A stretch of 64,000 nucleotides of DNA from Aotearoamyces nothofagi. Taxonomy: Eukaryota > Ascomycota > Leotiomycetes > Leotiales > Tympanidaceae. The stretch is taken from the NCBI GenBank assembly GCA_015345905.1, contig JADDTR010000003.1, positions 186,001-250,000 of the forward strand, given 5' to 3'. Below, one piece after another: positions 1 to 12,500 of this stretch (position 1 is its first letter; every line of letters begins with the position of its first letter). Both the position numbers and the translations under genes were made by a program. A model generated the notes under the pieces. That model saw nothing but the letters and a program-made list of their open reading frames with translations. It had not been told where the DNA came from and did no database searches.

Positions 1-1770
1 GTGGAAGCGTTGCCGTACGAGGTAGGTAGCTGGACACAGCGTGGTGCGGTGCGTTGTGTTGGGAGAGTGGAGTACAGAGGTACAATATGATGTTTATTTC
101 TAGTGGACGAGATTAGACTGTTGTCCGATATACCTCAGCTGGATTATAGAGAATGGATGTATGGATACTGTACGTACTGTGGTAGTGGAGTGAAGTGAGA
201 CACTTCGCACATGTATGTCCCAGCAGCCTCGTGCTTCACATTTCCGACATGGCTGTACGCTCGTCATGGCCTGGCGGGTTCTACAGGGAGTACTGTAGTT
301 ATAAGACAGTACTGGTCGCTGTATACTCGAATGCTTAGCACATAGGTAGCTACATATACAGTACATGGCTGACAACCTGGTCCATGTTCTCGTTATTGCG
401 CGCAGTAAGTAAGAGGCATTGCACGGTGCACCAGTAGGTCCCAGAAATATATATCCTGCTAGCCGTAGTTCTGCGGTAGCTGTTTAAGCACAGTACCCAT
501 GCAGTCGGTCCACGATAGCAATATCGTAGGTGTCCTGTACTGTCGAACATGCTCTGCATCCTGGTTCTGGGGGAAGCCGTCTAGTAGGATATCGGTAGCT
601 GTAGAGACGCATTCCTGTTAGTTCCTTAGTGCTGCCCCTCAGGAGCCACGAACTCCATACCTCACCTTACGTTGAGATACCTAGGAACCTACAGTACATA
701 CCTACCTACCCACCTTGGTACCGCTCACCAGGTCTGCCATTGTGCTTAGTACCTAGCGGCTGAATATCTCGGGCGCTGAGGTGCCTAGCACTGGGTATCC
801 TGGGTATCTTTCCATACTTCGTAAGGTGTCGAGCCCCTTGCAACGTATTCGTCGTAGTACGCCGTACCTTGCGCTGTAGTGTCCATGGTTTCCGGGTTCG
901 GACCTTTCTTTCGCCTCTCGCGCAGTGGGCCTATCGCGCCCTGTTGGGAATTTGGAATAAAAGAGCGTCTGCTCAGCTCGAGTACAGCGTAGCGGAACAA
1001 GGGAAGCTTCTAAAGCCTTTCCGTCTTCGCTGGAACGTTGCATGTTGGATACAGCCCGCAGGTAGGCTCGCCCGGCAAAACGCTGCTGGAACCTCGGTAC
1101 TTCCTGATTAGACTTCTATTGCGCACTCGCGCCCTCCTTGTCGCCGCGGGCTACGGTACCGGAGCCACTGAAACCACCCAAGCCACCCAAGCCACCGAGT
1201 CCTTTGACAGCCACTCACTCAAGCCATGCCACCCACTGGTTCTTTATGTTGGCCACGGGAGAAAGGCAGAAAAAAAGGAAGAAAAAACGGGGAAATAGAA
1301 CGGGTGCTTCCACGGTAATGGGACGATTCTTGCAGCAGGAATTGGTGCCGTGCATGCCAAACCGTCGTAGACATGTATGGGGACCTACGGCTTGGGCCCA
1401 CGCCCGCGGTTAGTCATACGCACAAGTCCTGTATGTACATACACCAGGTACAGTACATAGCTAGGGAAGGCAAGCAAAGTGATAAGATAGCTAGTGCACA
1501 GTACATACGAGGCACGCATGGGACAGCGTGGCGGAGACGTGCTGGGAGCAGGTCCTGACAGTACAGTACTGTATATATGGGTGATCTGAGATGTGATCCC
1601 TCGTGGCTCCCCTGCCACATCGGAGCATTATAGCACCATCGCGGCGGTAGGCAGGCCCTAGGTGCTGTAGTATTACACCTACCTTGTACGTATTATGCTG
1701 TAGGAGGAGATCATAGCAGTCGAGGAGTGCACTACCAGAGCATCATGGCATCACAGCACACTTAGACTCC

Positions 1771-1800
1771 GTGCTATGCCGTGCTATGCCGTGCTATGCC
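1771..1800. repeat. 10-bp tandem repeat, three copies
   Basis: Three exact copies of GTGCTATGCC, followed by two near copies of a CCATACCGCCAGGC-like unit. The same ATGCC word recurs as a longer array near 49083. Confidence 0.85.
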
Positions 1801-2104
1801 ATACCGCCAGGCCCATACCGCCAGGCCGGTTCCTTCGCGGTCATGTGTCATCTGTCATGTGCTAAGGCATGTGCCCCGGGCGCAGCCTTGCCAGCGTGCC
1901 AGCGTGCCAGCGTGACGGCTGCGCACACGGCCTATAAGGCACAAGTCCGCTGGGGACGAGACGGCAAAACACATCCTGCAGCGCACGTTGCCGAGGGACT
2001 CCGGCGTGGAGCCGGCCCTTGACCTCCTGGCGGCAGCGCCGTGGGCGGGAAGCACGGTGCGGTGCGCACTGTGCTGCAAGCCGCGGCCTGTCTGTCGGCC
2101 GGCA

Positions 2105-2134
2105 CAGGCAGGGCAGGCAGGGCAGGCAGGGCAG
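2105..2134. repeat. 9-bp tandem repeat, about three copies
   Basis: About three copies of AGGCAGGGC. Closely related GGCAGGAC-type arrays occur at 13581 and 23744, in two other gene-free islands. Confidence 0.8.
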
Positions 2135-3048
2135 ATAGGGTTCAGGGCCCCAGCGTAGGGCACAGGGAGGCCTGAAGCCCTGGACTGGAGTGCCTCGCAG
2201 CCGGTGCAGTACTGTGCTGTACTGCGCTGTACTGCAAGCCGAGAGGGACGGGGACCGGGACGGGGACGGTAGGCAGGCCTGGCAGGCCTGGCAGGTACCT
2301 GGCCACTGGAACAGCACGCCCGGAAGTGCCCAGGTGCGGTCGGCCGCAAGCCTGGAGCCCGCCGCCGCTCCAGCTGCCACGCGAGCTGCAGGGTCCCGGC
2401 GAGGCATCGCGTCCCCTACGAGCGCGGGCTCAGCAGCGCCCAGCAGCGCTCCGCAGCGCTCCGCAGCGCCCAGCACCTAAAGGTCCCTAAGGCAGGTCCC
2501 TAACGCAACGCAACGCTCCTCCCTGCCCCCCTAGGGCTCCCTAACGCCCTAGGGTGCCCTCACGCCCTAGGCCCCATCGCCGCCCGCCGTCCTCCCACTA
2601 GGTTGTACCGAGCATCTCGCACCGCTCGCCCGTCCGGCCTGTTCGCGTTTTTCCACCTGCATCTTCGCATTTCGCATGCCTCGTCCTCTTTGCCGCCCGC
2701 GATGCCTCCCGCTATGCCACTCGCCTCGACATGCGCTTTGCTCTCCCACCCACACCCGCACCCACACCACTCCGAAAAAAGCTCGGGCTTGACCGGCCCT
2801 ATCCAGAAAGCGTCGAGGCTGATGTCTACTTCTCCTCACCCCTGCCCGTTTTCACGTCTCTGGTCTCTGGAATACCTGATGACAGGAAGCCACGGCGCTG
2901 GAACGCGTGGATGCGCCTAGACCCTTTAAATCTCTACATCTCCACGGTACATGTATATAAACACAATGCTCTTATCTCTGCTAAGCATATCTCTCCTGCG
3001 TCCTCCGACAGATCGATAATCTCCAAGTGACGTGATTACCTGATCAAG

Positions 3049-3080
3049 CATCTCTCTCTCTCTCTCTATCTCTCTCTCTC
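3049..3080. repeat. CT microsatellite
   Basis: A TC dinucleotide run with one interruption, continuing into a longer pyrimidine-rich tract. It lies about 180 bases upstream of the start codon at 3256 and could be part of a pyrimidine-rich fungal promoter. Confidence 0.8.
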
Positions 3081-3255
3081 CATTTTCCTCCTCTCCCTCT
3101 CTGCCCTCTCTGCCCTCTTCCTCTCCCGTCTCCCTCTTCCGCTTCTGCCACCGCGGCTGTGCATTTCCAGCTACCCTGACATCCATTCCTCCGTCGAAAC
3201 AAGCATTGGTAGAGCATCAGTCGCTGCCGTTGATGCCGGTTCATGAACCCCACAG

Positions 3256-6026
3256 ATGCAGGGCCGGCGTAACGATGCGTCAAGCAGACAGCCGCCCAAT
3301 CGACTACCCATAATAGCTCCTAGGCAAGCAAACGTGCCGTTTGAAGGCTACTCTGCTCCGCCAGTCTTGGCCAGTTCTACTTCAGAAACGACGAGGACGA
3401 GGCTACCGCCCCGGTCGAGAAGTGGCTGTTGGTAAGTTCAAGATGTCCACTCTGCTAGTTCTTCATACTGACATAGTGGTGTTGACAGGACATGTAGAAC
3501 AAGAAGTCAGCCACCCGCTTTTGGTATGAGAGAAAGCATGCTGACTTGGCATAGAAGTGAAATGTGATGAGCGGAGGCCAACATGCGGAGTAAGTTCGGC
3601 CATCCATTGGGAACGAATTTAAGAGGTTAACCAAGTTATAGCAGTGTGCTCGCCTTGGTCATGACTGGTGATTATTTCCCTACAAGTGTAAGAGATACGA
3701 AAAACTGACTTTGGTTGGGCGAATAGTGACTACAATCCAAGATTGGTATTCAGAGACGATACGCCGAGGGTCATAGAGCGAATGCAAGAAGTCAGGACAA
3801 GGGGAAACTCTGTATGGGACCGTACATTCGAGCAGGCGCCTAGACCCAGCATCGCTACTCATAGAATGATAGCGGGTACCCGAGAAGTCGACTATGGCAA
3901 TCCATCCATCCAAGATTCGCTACCGGCATTTTCAAGCCTGACTACCGACGAAGAACGGGAGATGAAAGCAGAATCACAAAGTCCCGGCACATACCTTGTG
4001 ATTGCGAATCAAAGCAGTTTTATAAGCCTGCCAGAATATTCCGAGGATGAGCAGCCGCAGACAAGTCCGAGTCTTTTAGCAGCTCGCCCTGAAGCCGCAT
4101 TCTACAAAGAAAGTCCAGATAGAAGTGTCAGCCCCCCAGAACCAGACCCAGAAGATCCCAACATCGTTATTCTCAAGACCTTTCGAGATACTTCGCGCCG
4201 GCCGTCACTAATCCCATCTCACCCTTCTAGAACAAGCCCAAAATATCCAGGTCCGCCAGCACTCCCATCGCCTCAACCCCGTTCAGCTACCTCTAGCGTT
4301 TCAGCTGGATCAAAAATCGAAGAAGCACGAAGTGGAGGCCGGGATTCCCAATTATTGCGACATTACCGGAGCTCCATATCTAAGACTGTCCTACAATTTG
4401 GACTTCCTGATACGGAGGAAGATATATTTGAGATCCAAGCTCGATCTTTCCCTCCTGTGAGTCTAAGTTCTTGCTAGAATCTTCGTCGTATGGCTATTAC
4501 TGGTGATAGAAAATTGAAATAATTCGATTTGTCAGTGTATGTAGCTCTGGCAGAGCTAGGATGGCCTGAGATCATTAATCCTATCATCAGTCAGCCGAAG
4601 ATTTTCTCGTGTGCTTTTCGTCAAGATTCTTGACCTCAAATTATAGACTAATGTATGACAGCTTTTTCATGCCATGATGGCGATTTCGGCGCTTAGTCTT
4701 GCTTGCCGCAATAGTATGCATCACGCCGATGCCCTGGAACACTACCAGCAGGTCATTCCAGAAATGAGAGATGCAATCCGGAGTGAAGAAGACTCCGTCT
4801 CCAATGGAGTACTATATACTCACTACCTACTTTTATTGTACGAGGTAAGTTCTGGTTCCTAAGTGCTATCCCGCAGCTTCCACTCAAATCTAGTGCTCGG
4901 CTTCTCATATAAAGTTATTCATCCAAAGTTGAGATGGGAGCTGGCCACATTTAATCTATGGCATCTGTTCCTGGCAGTTTATATTGAGATGATTCTAACG
5001 AAGTGCAGGTTGCCAATACTGGGACCTCGGTTTCGAATATGTGGCAAGCTCATTGTGACCGGCTTCTCTCAGTAATCACCCTTCGCCAACGAGCAAATCT
5101 CAGCGAGCCTTATGGATTTATCGTCTGGATGGTATGCATCGTTGATATATATGCACTGCTGAGTGGTAGTGGAACGGGCAATTTCGTGGAGACCGTCTTG
5201 AAGAACAACATGCTACCAGCCCATGGTGTACCACCTAGAGAGCCTGATCTCTCTGAATCATTCTCCCCTCTTGAACTACCCTACTTTTCCAGCTTGCAGG
5301 ATATCAATCAGCAGTTGATACTGCTTGCCATAGAGGTCGGAACAACGGCTCGAGATCTTAGAACAGAGTATCTCCAGCGTCAATATGAAGGTGGGGTAGC
5401 ACTTGGACACAACCATATCTATGCAACAAATAGGCAAGCTCGTGTCAGGCGCGTCCAGGGTCTTTGTCGTAATCAGTCCAATCTATGGGCGACAAAATAC
5501 TCTCATATCTGGCCAAGATACATAGGTTCGAGGCCATTGCCTCATAGAATCCTTGTCACTTTAGAACATGTAAGCACTCATTCGTCTAACCAAGTATTCT
5601 TACTAATGATACTAGGCCCAAGAACTTTACCGGGTCTGTGTGATATACGCTCACACAAGCATGTATCCGGGACACGCAGCGGAACACGCAGCAGAGTACA
5701 ACGCCGAAGTATCGACGTGTGCCACAGAAATCATCGAGATGGCGCAACGGGTCGTGGCAGATGAGAGGTGGGAGCTTCGGTCTCTTTCATTTGCATTGTT
5801 TCTCGCGGGTTTCGCGTCGAAGAACCTGGCAGAAAAGGGCATGGCACTTCACCTCATAAATGTTCTAGAACGGCATTGCTACGGGGGCAACACAAAAGCC
5901 TTGAAGGAGCTATTAGAAATGGTCTACCGCTGCCAACAGGAGGCTGCACAGGGTGGCCATCCATCAGTTGGATGGGTCGAGGAAATGAGAAAACGCGGCA
6001 TTAAACTCATTATGTTGGGCCTATAA
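3256..6026 (+). CDS. Zn(II)2Cys6 transcription factor (Fungal_trans_2 type)
   Basis: Predicted nuclear regulator of 712 residues. I join exons 3256-3431, 3489-3505, 3555-3589, 3642-3667, 3727-4456, 4662-4844, 5009-5569 and 5616-6026; all junction phases close. The spliced product has a perfect C-X2-C-X6-C-X6-C-X2-C-X6-C cluster at about residues 57-84 (GCWTCRTRK, VKCDERR, GQCARLGHDC), the canonical DNA-binding zinc cluster. The long C-terminal part (FPPLFHAMMAISAL, then helical segments to the end) fits the PF11951 regulatory domain. ATG 3256 follows an in-frame TGA at 3244. Four introns interrupt the zinc-cluster code, one exon being only 17 nt. The regulated genes are unknown and no metabolic cluster adjoins it. 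Family is fairly certain; the 205-nt intron before 4662 is the weakest junction. Confidence 0.88.
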
Positions 6027-6658
6027 AACTTCACCATCGGGTCCTAAGGAGCATCGAGTGTGCATAAAGGCTTTGAGTATATCGTTGTGAGAGTGCATTG
6101 GATAAAGACTTTCGGAGGGTCATACTAGAAGAGGTTAACAAAAGCTATCGGCAAGCCCGAAGCTCGATACGAGGAAAATGGGATGGGAGGAAAAGTCGGC
6201 ATTTAAAAGAGATACCCCGAAACGAATAGTGTATATGCAATAGGCGTCAGATGCGAGTACTTCTAATCTAAAATTAAATACGATCTCGTCCGAATCGTCC
6301 CCTGATGGATGTAGTTGGCAGGTGTACGGCGACATCCGCCACGCAACAATTTAGTTGCGAGTTACGGCAGGCATTTAACTCCAGTTGCTAGTACGGCAGC
6401 CGGGGCTGGGGCTGCATGGCGGACGGGGCAGAATACGGAGGAGTAGCAGGGCCATGTTGTGCATTGGCCTCCAAAAGGCCCTGGGGGCCGTCGGAAGGAG
6501 ATCTCCGTACCGCTTGTGAGACATCGGCCACAGCAAACACATCTTCACTTCCAGTTGATGCCTCGATCCTCTCCCTTGAGAGATATACTCTTTTAACACT
6601 ACGAGCTATACTTCTACAAGTCATATGAGAAGCCATCGTGCGCCCGCAATAACCAGGC
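6027..6658. other. intergenic, no gene seen
   Basis: Three-prime flank of the zinc-cluster gene and promoter of the DUF3074 gene. Nothing recognisable was found. Confidence 0.6.
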
Positions 6659-7774
6659 ATGGCGCAAAGCTCCAGGGCGCTTGGACCTCTCGTCCGCCTT
6701 GATGGCATCTCCATCAGCCAGCTCCCCGCTGGGGGCAAAGGCGCGCCTACAGGCTCTACAGCAGCACCGGTAGACTCCTCATCCCAACCGCTTCCGGACA
6801 TCGGGAGGTTCCTCGCAGACATTATCTCCGAGGCCACCCCCTTCATTGACAATATCACACCGAAGTCTGGCGCCAGTTCGACGTGGAAGCCCAAAGGCTC
6901 CCCTAAACACTACTCCTCCTCGGAAGCCGCCATTGACGTTTACGAGCACGTGGTACTAGGCAAGGACATTGATACAATACCTGGCATAGACCAATTGAGC
7001 GCTGATAAGAAGGATGAGACTTGGTTTTGCAGAAGGAGCGTCCATCGAAATGCGGCGGAGCCGAAAACTGCTAGTTGGGATGAGTTCGCGCACGCCTTTA
7101 AGGACAATCATCCGCAAGCCGAGGATGCCTTTACAGCATCAGTCATTGGTGCTAGGGAGGCGATTATCTGGGACACGCGCGGCATTGAGATCGAAGTGCA
7201 TGGGGAACGGTGGGTCGATGCTACTCTGGCAGTGGTTGAGATGAAACATAAAATTGACCCGAAGCCGCTTAAAAATCGCACATTTCCAGTCCTTCAACTC
7301 ACGGCTGCCTTGGCTGGGGCGCGAGAATTTATTGTGGTCTCAATACCAATTATAGACTTCAATAAATCGCCGTATGCCGAATATGCACGCGACAAGAGCT
7401 TGGTGGTTGGGGCGTACGTTTCGATAGAGCGGATCCGGGTCCTCCCGCAAGGCGGGGAGATAGAGTGGATTATGGCTACTGCATCGAACGCGGGAGGCGT
7501 ACTGCCTCAATGGCTGCAAAACATGGCTGTCCCAGGGAAGGTTGCTGAGGATGTCGATATGTTTTTAAAATGGATTCCAAGTCAGAGGAAGGGAAAGGGG
7601 AGAGATAAGCCTGCGCTAGTGAAAAGATCCTCGACATTTGATAAAAGCTTACCAGCAGCTCCCATCCATTCTGATACCACAAGCCTATCCACCGTGCCTC
7701 CCTCACCAATCTCGAAAACGGCCGAGGCCCCGGGGCCTTGGAACAAAAGTCTACCAGCTGCGCCTGTGAAGTAA
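6659..7774 (+). CDS. DUF3074 (START-like) domain protein
   Basis: Intronless gene of 371 residues. The N-terminus (ALGPLVRLDGISISQLP) and the block from about residue 120 to 305 match the fungal DUF3074 family as I know it: ETWFCRRSVH, ASWDEFAHAF, WVDATLAVVEMKHK, FPVLQLTAALA, EFIVVSIP, YVSIERIR, EIEWIMATASNAGG, LPQWLQNMAVPG and a closing lysine-rich KWIPSQRKGKG. The family is thought to adopt a START/Bet v1-like ligand-binding fold, but its substrate is not established. The tail (about 320-371) is Ser/Pro-rich, with two copies of KSLPAAP, and is probably disordered. Start chosen because the family-like N-terminus begins right after this ATG. Confidence 0.88.
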   Translation: MAQSSRALGPLVRLDGISISQLPAGGKGAPTGSTAAPVDSSSQPLPDIGRFLADIISEATPFIDNITPKSGASSTWKPKGSPKHYSSSEAAIDVYEHVVLGKDIDTIPGIDQLSADKKDETWFCRRSVHRNAAEPKTASWDEFAHAFKDNHPQAEDAFTASVIGAREAIIWDTRGIEIEVHGERWVDATLAVVEMKHKIDPKPLKNRTFPVLQLTAALAGAREFIVVSIPIIDFNKSPYAEYARDKSLVVGAYVSIERIRVLPQGGEIEWIMATASNAGGVLPQWLQNMAVPGKVAEDVDMFLKWIPSQRKGKGRDKPALVKRSSTFDKSLPAAPIHSDTTSLSTVPPSPISKTAEAPGPWNKSLPAAPVK

Positions 7775-8638
7775 AATTCAGTGTTGTATAAGGTTGAACG
7801 CGATCGGATTGTGGATTACTGTACTGTACAAGTACTGTATAATTAGCGTCAGGGTCAGTAGTATCGGAACATTGAGACGTATGGTTTACTTCAAGGAGTT
7901 ATAGGGTGATAATGTACATCCACACTGCACAGATAACGAGATCTGGCACATCTTTCAAAGTGAGATTCGCGAGTTCGGCATCGTAAGCTTCGCGGCCCTT
8001 ATTTATGGCAGATTAACTGGTCTCGCCATTGGGATAATAGGCCAATAGTTCCTTGCCCTTAAATTATGATATCCTGTCAGAATGCCAGTTCTTCTGCTCG
8101 CTTTGAGGCTCTAGATGTCCTTTTATTAGGCATGACGCGAATAATAGTGGCCGGGGGGAGGAGGCTAGAGGGTCCCGGCACCGATATATGCCTAGAGATT
8201 ACTCCTGCTACGAGCGATTAGAAGTAGCATTTCCGTTGGATTAGGGAGTATAAGGTGCTTGAAGATGATCTGTCCTGTTTCAGTAGGAGGAATTGAAGTG
8301 ATAGTGAAGAATGCCTAACAAAGCAAGTCTCGAGTAGTAGGGAGGTTTTAATTTTTTGACCGTTGGGGTTGGACCCTTCGGAAAGATTGTCGCTGCCCCG
8401 CGACTAGCGCCAGCGTGCCTTAGGTACCTCCGTAATGCGGTAAAGCTCCTAGATAGCGACGACCCCTCGTCATAAACGAGGATTGACGTACGACAACTTC
8501 AAGTAACCTCCCAAACCATCGATATATCATCCAGTTCTCCAAAACGATCGTTGCAAGGCGGCCACAGACAGCCCGGCCCATACAAGACTGAACTCACGAC
8601 TCAGCACGCTCCAAGTCCCCACACACCCCGCCCCAACA
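7775..8638. other. intergenic, no gene seen
   Basis: No coding support. Around 7815-7843 is a cluster of TACTGTAC/GTACTGTA words, the same word family that recurs in the gene-free islands. The last 150 bases are the presumed promoter of the lumazine synthase gene. Confidence 0.6.
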
Positions 8639-9286
8639 ATGGCACCCGTGAAAGGTCCCGGCGCAGCCCAGCAGCACGACGGCAGCCCCCTCCGAATTTG
8701 CATCGTGCACGCGCGCTGGAACCTGCAGATCATCGAGCCTCTCGTCACCGGCGCCAAAGCGAAACTGCTCGAAGCGGGCGTGAAGGAGTGCAACATCGTC
8801 GTGCAGTCCGTGCCCGGCAGCTGGGAGCTCCCCATCGCCGCGCAGCGCCTGTACTCGGCCTCGCAGATCCAGTCGACGTCGCGCTCCTCGCTGGGTGCCG
8901 GCGATCTTCTCGGCGCGTCGACGACCGACCTCACGGCTATGGATATCTCGCCTACGGGCGCGTCGACGGCCTCCACGGCCCCGTTTGATGCCCTCATTGC
9001 TATCGGCGTCCTCATCAAGGGCCAAACTATGCACTTCGAGTACATTGCTGAGGCTGTCTCGACGGGCTTGATGCGGGTGCAGCTCGATGCGGGTGTTCCA
9101 CTGATCTTTGGCCTGCTGACCGTCTTGAACGAGGAGCAGGCAAAGACTCGCGCAGGGCTTTCAGAGAGCAGCGTCAAGGGCGAGGAGGGTGATTATAAGG
9201 CACACAACCATGGCGAAGATTGGGGAGTAGCGGCTGTAGAGTTAGGCTGCAGAAGGAGAGAGTGGGCAGAAGGGAAGATATTGTAA
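8639..9286 (+). CDS. RIB4: 6,7-dimethyl-8-ribityllumazine synthase
   Basis: Penultimate enzyme of riboflavin synthesis. It condenses 5-amino-6-ribitylamino-uracil with dihydroxybutanone phosphate to give lumazine. Intronless, 215 residues. Family landmarks: RICIVHARWN near the N-terminus (substrate-binding Trp in the ARWN loop), VPGSWELP at 58-65, and GQTMHFEYI at 128-136 with the conserved histidine at 132. Residues about 75-115 are a Ser/Thr/Gly-rich insertion between the core strands, as known in fungal lumazine synthases and absent from bacterial ones. The first 15 residues are a short polar extension. It is GC-richer than its neighbours. It converges on the minus-strand gene at 9550 with a 263-base gap. 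Confidence 0.96.
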   Translation: MAPVKGPGAAQQHDGSPLRICIVHARWNLQIIEPLVTGAKAKLLEAGVKECNIVVQSVPGSWELPIAAQRLYSASQIQSTSRSSLGAGDLLGASTTDLTAMDISPTGASTASTAPFDALIAIGVLIKGQTMHFEYIAEAVSTGLMRVQLDAGVPLIFGLLTVLNEEQAKTRAGLSESSVKGEEGDYKAHNHGEDWGVAAVELGCRRREWAEGKIL

Positions 9287-9549
9287 GGTTTACAAATGAA
9301 TGGACTTGCTTCGTTCTACTGGGATGGTCTGGATAGACAAAATAAAGCAATAGCAAATGTTCTATATGAAGGGATTATATTACCACCATAGCGGTGTTTG
9401 TTCATTCTTGCTGATCTAGATGCATGATTTTCTCTCGGGTTTCAGTATCCCAGACCCAAGCTCTCAAGTTCGGATTAAACGCCATTGTCATGCATGTACA
9501 AGAATTTCAACACCATCTCTCTCTCACGCCAAATGTTTCGACAAGCCAA

Positions 9550-12500
9550 TTAGAATATTCCCATCTCGTTCAACCCATTAGTATCTCTCTTGCTCTTCCA
9601 CATAGACTTCTTCTTCTCTCTCTTTTGCCTCATCGCCTCCCAGCCCTCTTCATCATCCTCGTCAGACGCATTACCAGACTTCCTAACAGTTTTCACTGTG
9701 GCAGAGTTCCCTTTACTTTCACTCCAATCTTGTAAGGCTCCTGACATACTTTTCGTCCGCGACTTATCAGCTATCGCGTATTGTGACACTGGCCTGTAAC
9801 GTCCTGGCATACCGACATTACTTCGTTCCGACGGGGCAATAGATGGGGCATATCCGTTGCCTTGAAGGGGAGTCGATGTGTTCCTTTGTTGCATCCAAGG
9901 AGCAGAATTCGGATCTAATGAGCTCATTGCCCGTTGATGTGAACTACCAGGCCTTGAGGGACCCTGAAAGCTAGTCATTGTTGAAGACCTTGGGAAGGGT
10001 GAAAGTTGAGGAGCCTGTCCGCCTTGCGATTGAGGACGTCCTTGGCCTCCTTGTCCCGATGTCATCATCTGCATGAATTGCATTTGCATTTGCATAAACT
10101 GCTGCATCTGCTGAGCCATCTCCATCTGGGCATGGTCTCCAGGCGTAAGCATCGGACCCATAGGTCCCATTCCATTGAAACTTCCCATGGTCATGGAATG
10201 CGGCATGCCCATACCACTAAAGCCATTAGCCGGAGGTTGTCCGTACTCTCCAGCAGTATTCGGACTGCCACGTCTCATAGCACGAGATCTCTCCTCATTA
10301 GCAATCACACCTACGAGACCTCCCGGAGGTAAGCCTCTCGGAACACCGCCATGAACGGATCCTGCTCCACTGCCGAGGGCTAAAGATTCTCGGTTCGAAG
10401 AATTCACCAAACTAGCACCGAAGTAAGGATCTTGAGGCAGGTTCCGCGCGAATACAGGAAGACGAGCATCTGGTTCACCTGGTACTGGTTCAGCGGCAGT
10501 TGGTTGAGCTGGAGCAGGATATGACCCAAGTTGACTCGCGGCGCGAAGGTTTGGGTTGGAACTCATGCTGGATAGCTGTGTTGGAGGCCGATTCTTGTTA
10601 GGAAATCCATGGGCAGCTAAAATCGCCAAGGGAACTTCCTCGTCCTCTTCCTCGCCATCCTCCGCATTTACGGCGCCATAAATTTGAAGATTTGGAGTGC
10701 TTTGAGACATGATCGCTGGTCGTCCTCCTATTGAAGACGAGGACTCGCCCGTAACTTTCATCATTTGTTGTCGATAGACGGCCATGTGAGCCTCTTGCTT
10801 GCGTCTCTGTTTGGCCAGCTGCTTTTGTTTCTCTGCTTCATCCTCGTCATCATCATACGCATCATCATCGTTATCATCATCTGAATTTCCACCAGTGCTT
10901 TTCATTCGGTCGTGGTCCTGTCTATATCTCTCGAATTGGGCAGGTGTCATAATCTTAGGTATCGGAGTGTTGCCTTTTGGAGGACTATTTGGCCGTTGGT
11001 TGTACGTATGATTTGAGTTAGCTGGCGAGATTACGGAGCGGTCGAACATGTTGTCTTCTCTAATATTGGTGCCAAATATCGATGCTTGCGAGCCACTATC
11101 CACTGGTTTTCTCGAAACTAATGCCCGTGAAGATTCGCCATTATACACGTCATGCGAGGATGCATTTATCCAATTGTCTCGTTCTTTGGATTCAGACGAA
11201 GGTTCACCTGCAAGTTGTCGCATGGCATTGACAGACTCTCTTAGTAATGCGGCATCCTCGTCCACAGCGTCCCCATACTCCAAGGTGGATTGTCGGCGAG
11301 CCGAAAATGCACTGCTTCTTTTCAATCCATTTTCGACGAGGCCACCTGGTCGTTGCTGTCTCGCCATACCATTTACGACGCTGTGGGTTAACGGACTGTC
11401 GTGCTGAGGAACAGGAGGTGGTACATTATGGTCATGGCCTAGACCAGAATTGGACATGAGCCGGTCCTGGGAGCTCCACGAGTAAGCTGCGGGCTCTACT
11501 TCTTTTGTATTATCAAGGTGCAGAGGCGACGGTTGGTTTGCGCGGCTACTGGTATGAAAACGAGGGGCAGCTGGACCGGGTGTCATATACTCCTAGTTTG
11601 AAGTTAGACATATCCTCACCGATTTAGTACTTTCCCCTTACCGGACTCTGCGACATTGCGCGATTGCTCTCTGGCTCCAGAACGGCGCTCTTCCGCTTTC
11701 CAAATCCCGAAAACATGCCCGCAAAATCTCCTCCTAGGCTTAAGCCCAAGTCTCTCTCATCCAGCTTCGGGGGAGTCGCCGTGCTCGCATAGCTGCTGCT
11801 CGTAGCCGCCCTAGGCCTATTGGCTCCTTCGTCTTCCGGGGGCGTTTGTGCTGGGGAGGAACCTTTCGTATCGAGAGCTTTTGTTGGCGATGGGGTAGAC
11901 TTCTGGCGTCCAAACGAAAATGTCCGGCCAGCAGCTTTTAGAGAAAATACTGAGGAAGATTTTGGCAGGTGTAGCTGTGCATTGCTGAAAGATTTATCAT
12001 GTGCAGGCCGACCTTCGTCCTGGCTGTGAATGTTTTCTATGGAAGGAGATGTTGAGAAGGCACCGAGACGGGAAGAATTGTCAGGTGCCGAGAATGTATT
12101 TGTGTGAGATGCTCCACTGCCACTCGATGACTGTCAGCACCTAACGGAAAATGGATCTGTACAAGAAAAGCGTTCTGCATACGAAGTGATCAAGTGTTAC
12201 AAGTCACAGGTGACTCCATGTAACGACCCACCGCGTATGATTACATGTGGTGGTAGATTTGAGGACACCCCACCTTGAGATGCTTCCCCAGCCCCCCCGC
12301 GATCTCAACAGAACGGAAGATCTACTTGGGACCATTGCGATAGAGAGGAAGTACAGGTGGCTATCTACGTACCGGTTGCCCTTGATATCCTCAAACATGT
12401 TATCCTCTTCATGGGCCGATGAAATGCTTGATCTTCCCAACACTTTCGCCATCTTGACTCCTCCATCAAATGATATGCTGCCACTCTCGGGCCGTTCAAA

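Larger units (their letters stand above)
1..3255. other. gene-free GC-rich island 1
   Basis: No supportable gene lies here. Open frames exist on both strands, but they overlap one another, carry repeat-derived peptides and match no family I recognise. The middle part (about 1750-2600) is visibly GC-rich and made of short direct repeats. The flanks carry many TACTGTAC and TACAGTA words. The last 400 bases are pyrimidine-rich and probably include the promoter of the gene starting at 3256. No telomere repeat is visible at the left edge. Confidence 0.6.

Noticed and set aside
1855-2476. Two overlapping minus-strand frames of 164 and 204 codons
   Set aside because: They lie over the short direct repeats of island 1, overlap in different frames, and show repeat peptides (CPACPACPA) with no family features.
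8527-9177. A 216-codon minus-strand frame over lumazine synthase
   Set aside because: Antisense shadow of a GC-rich, well-conserved gene on the plus strand.
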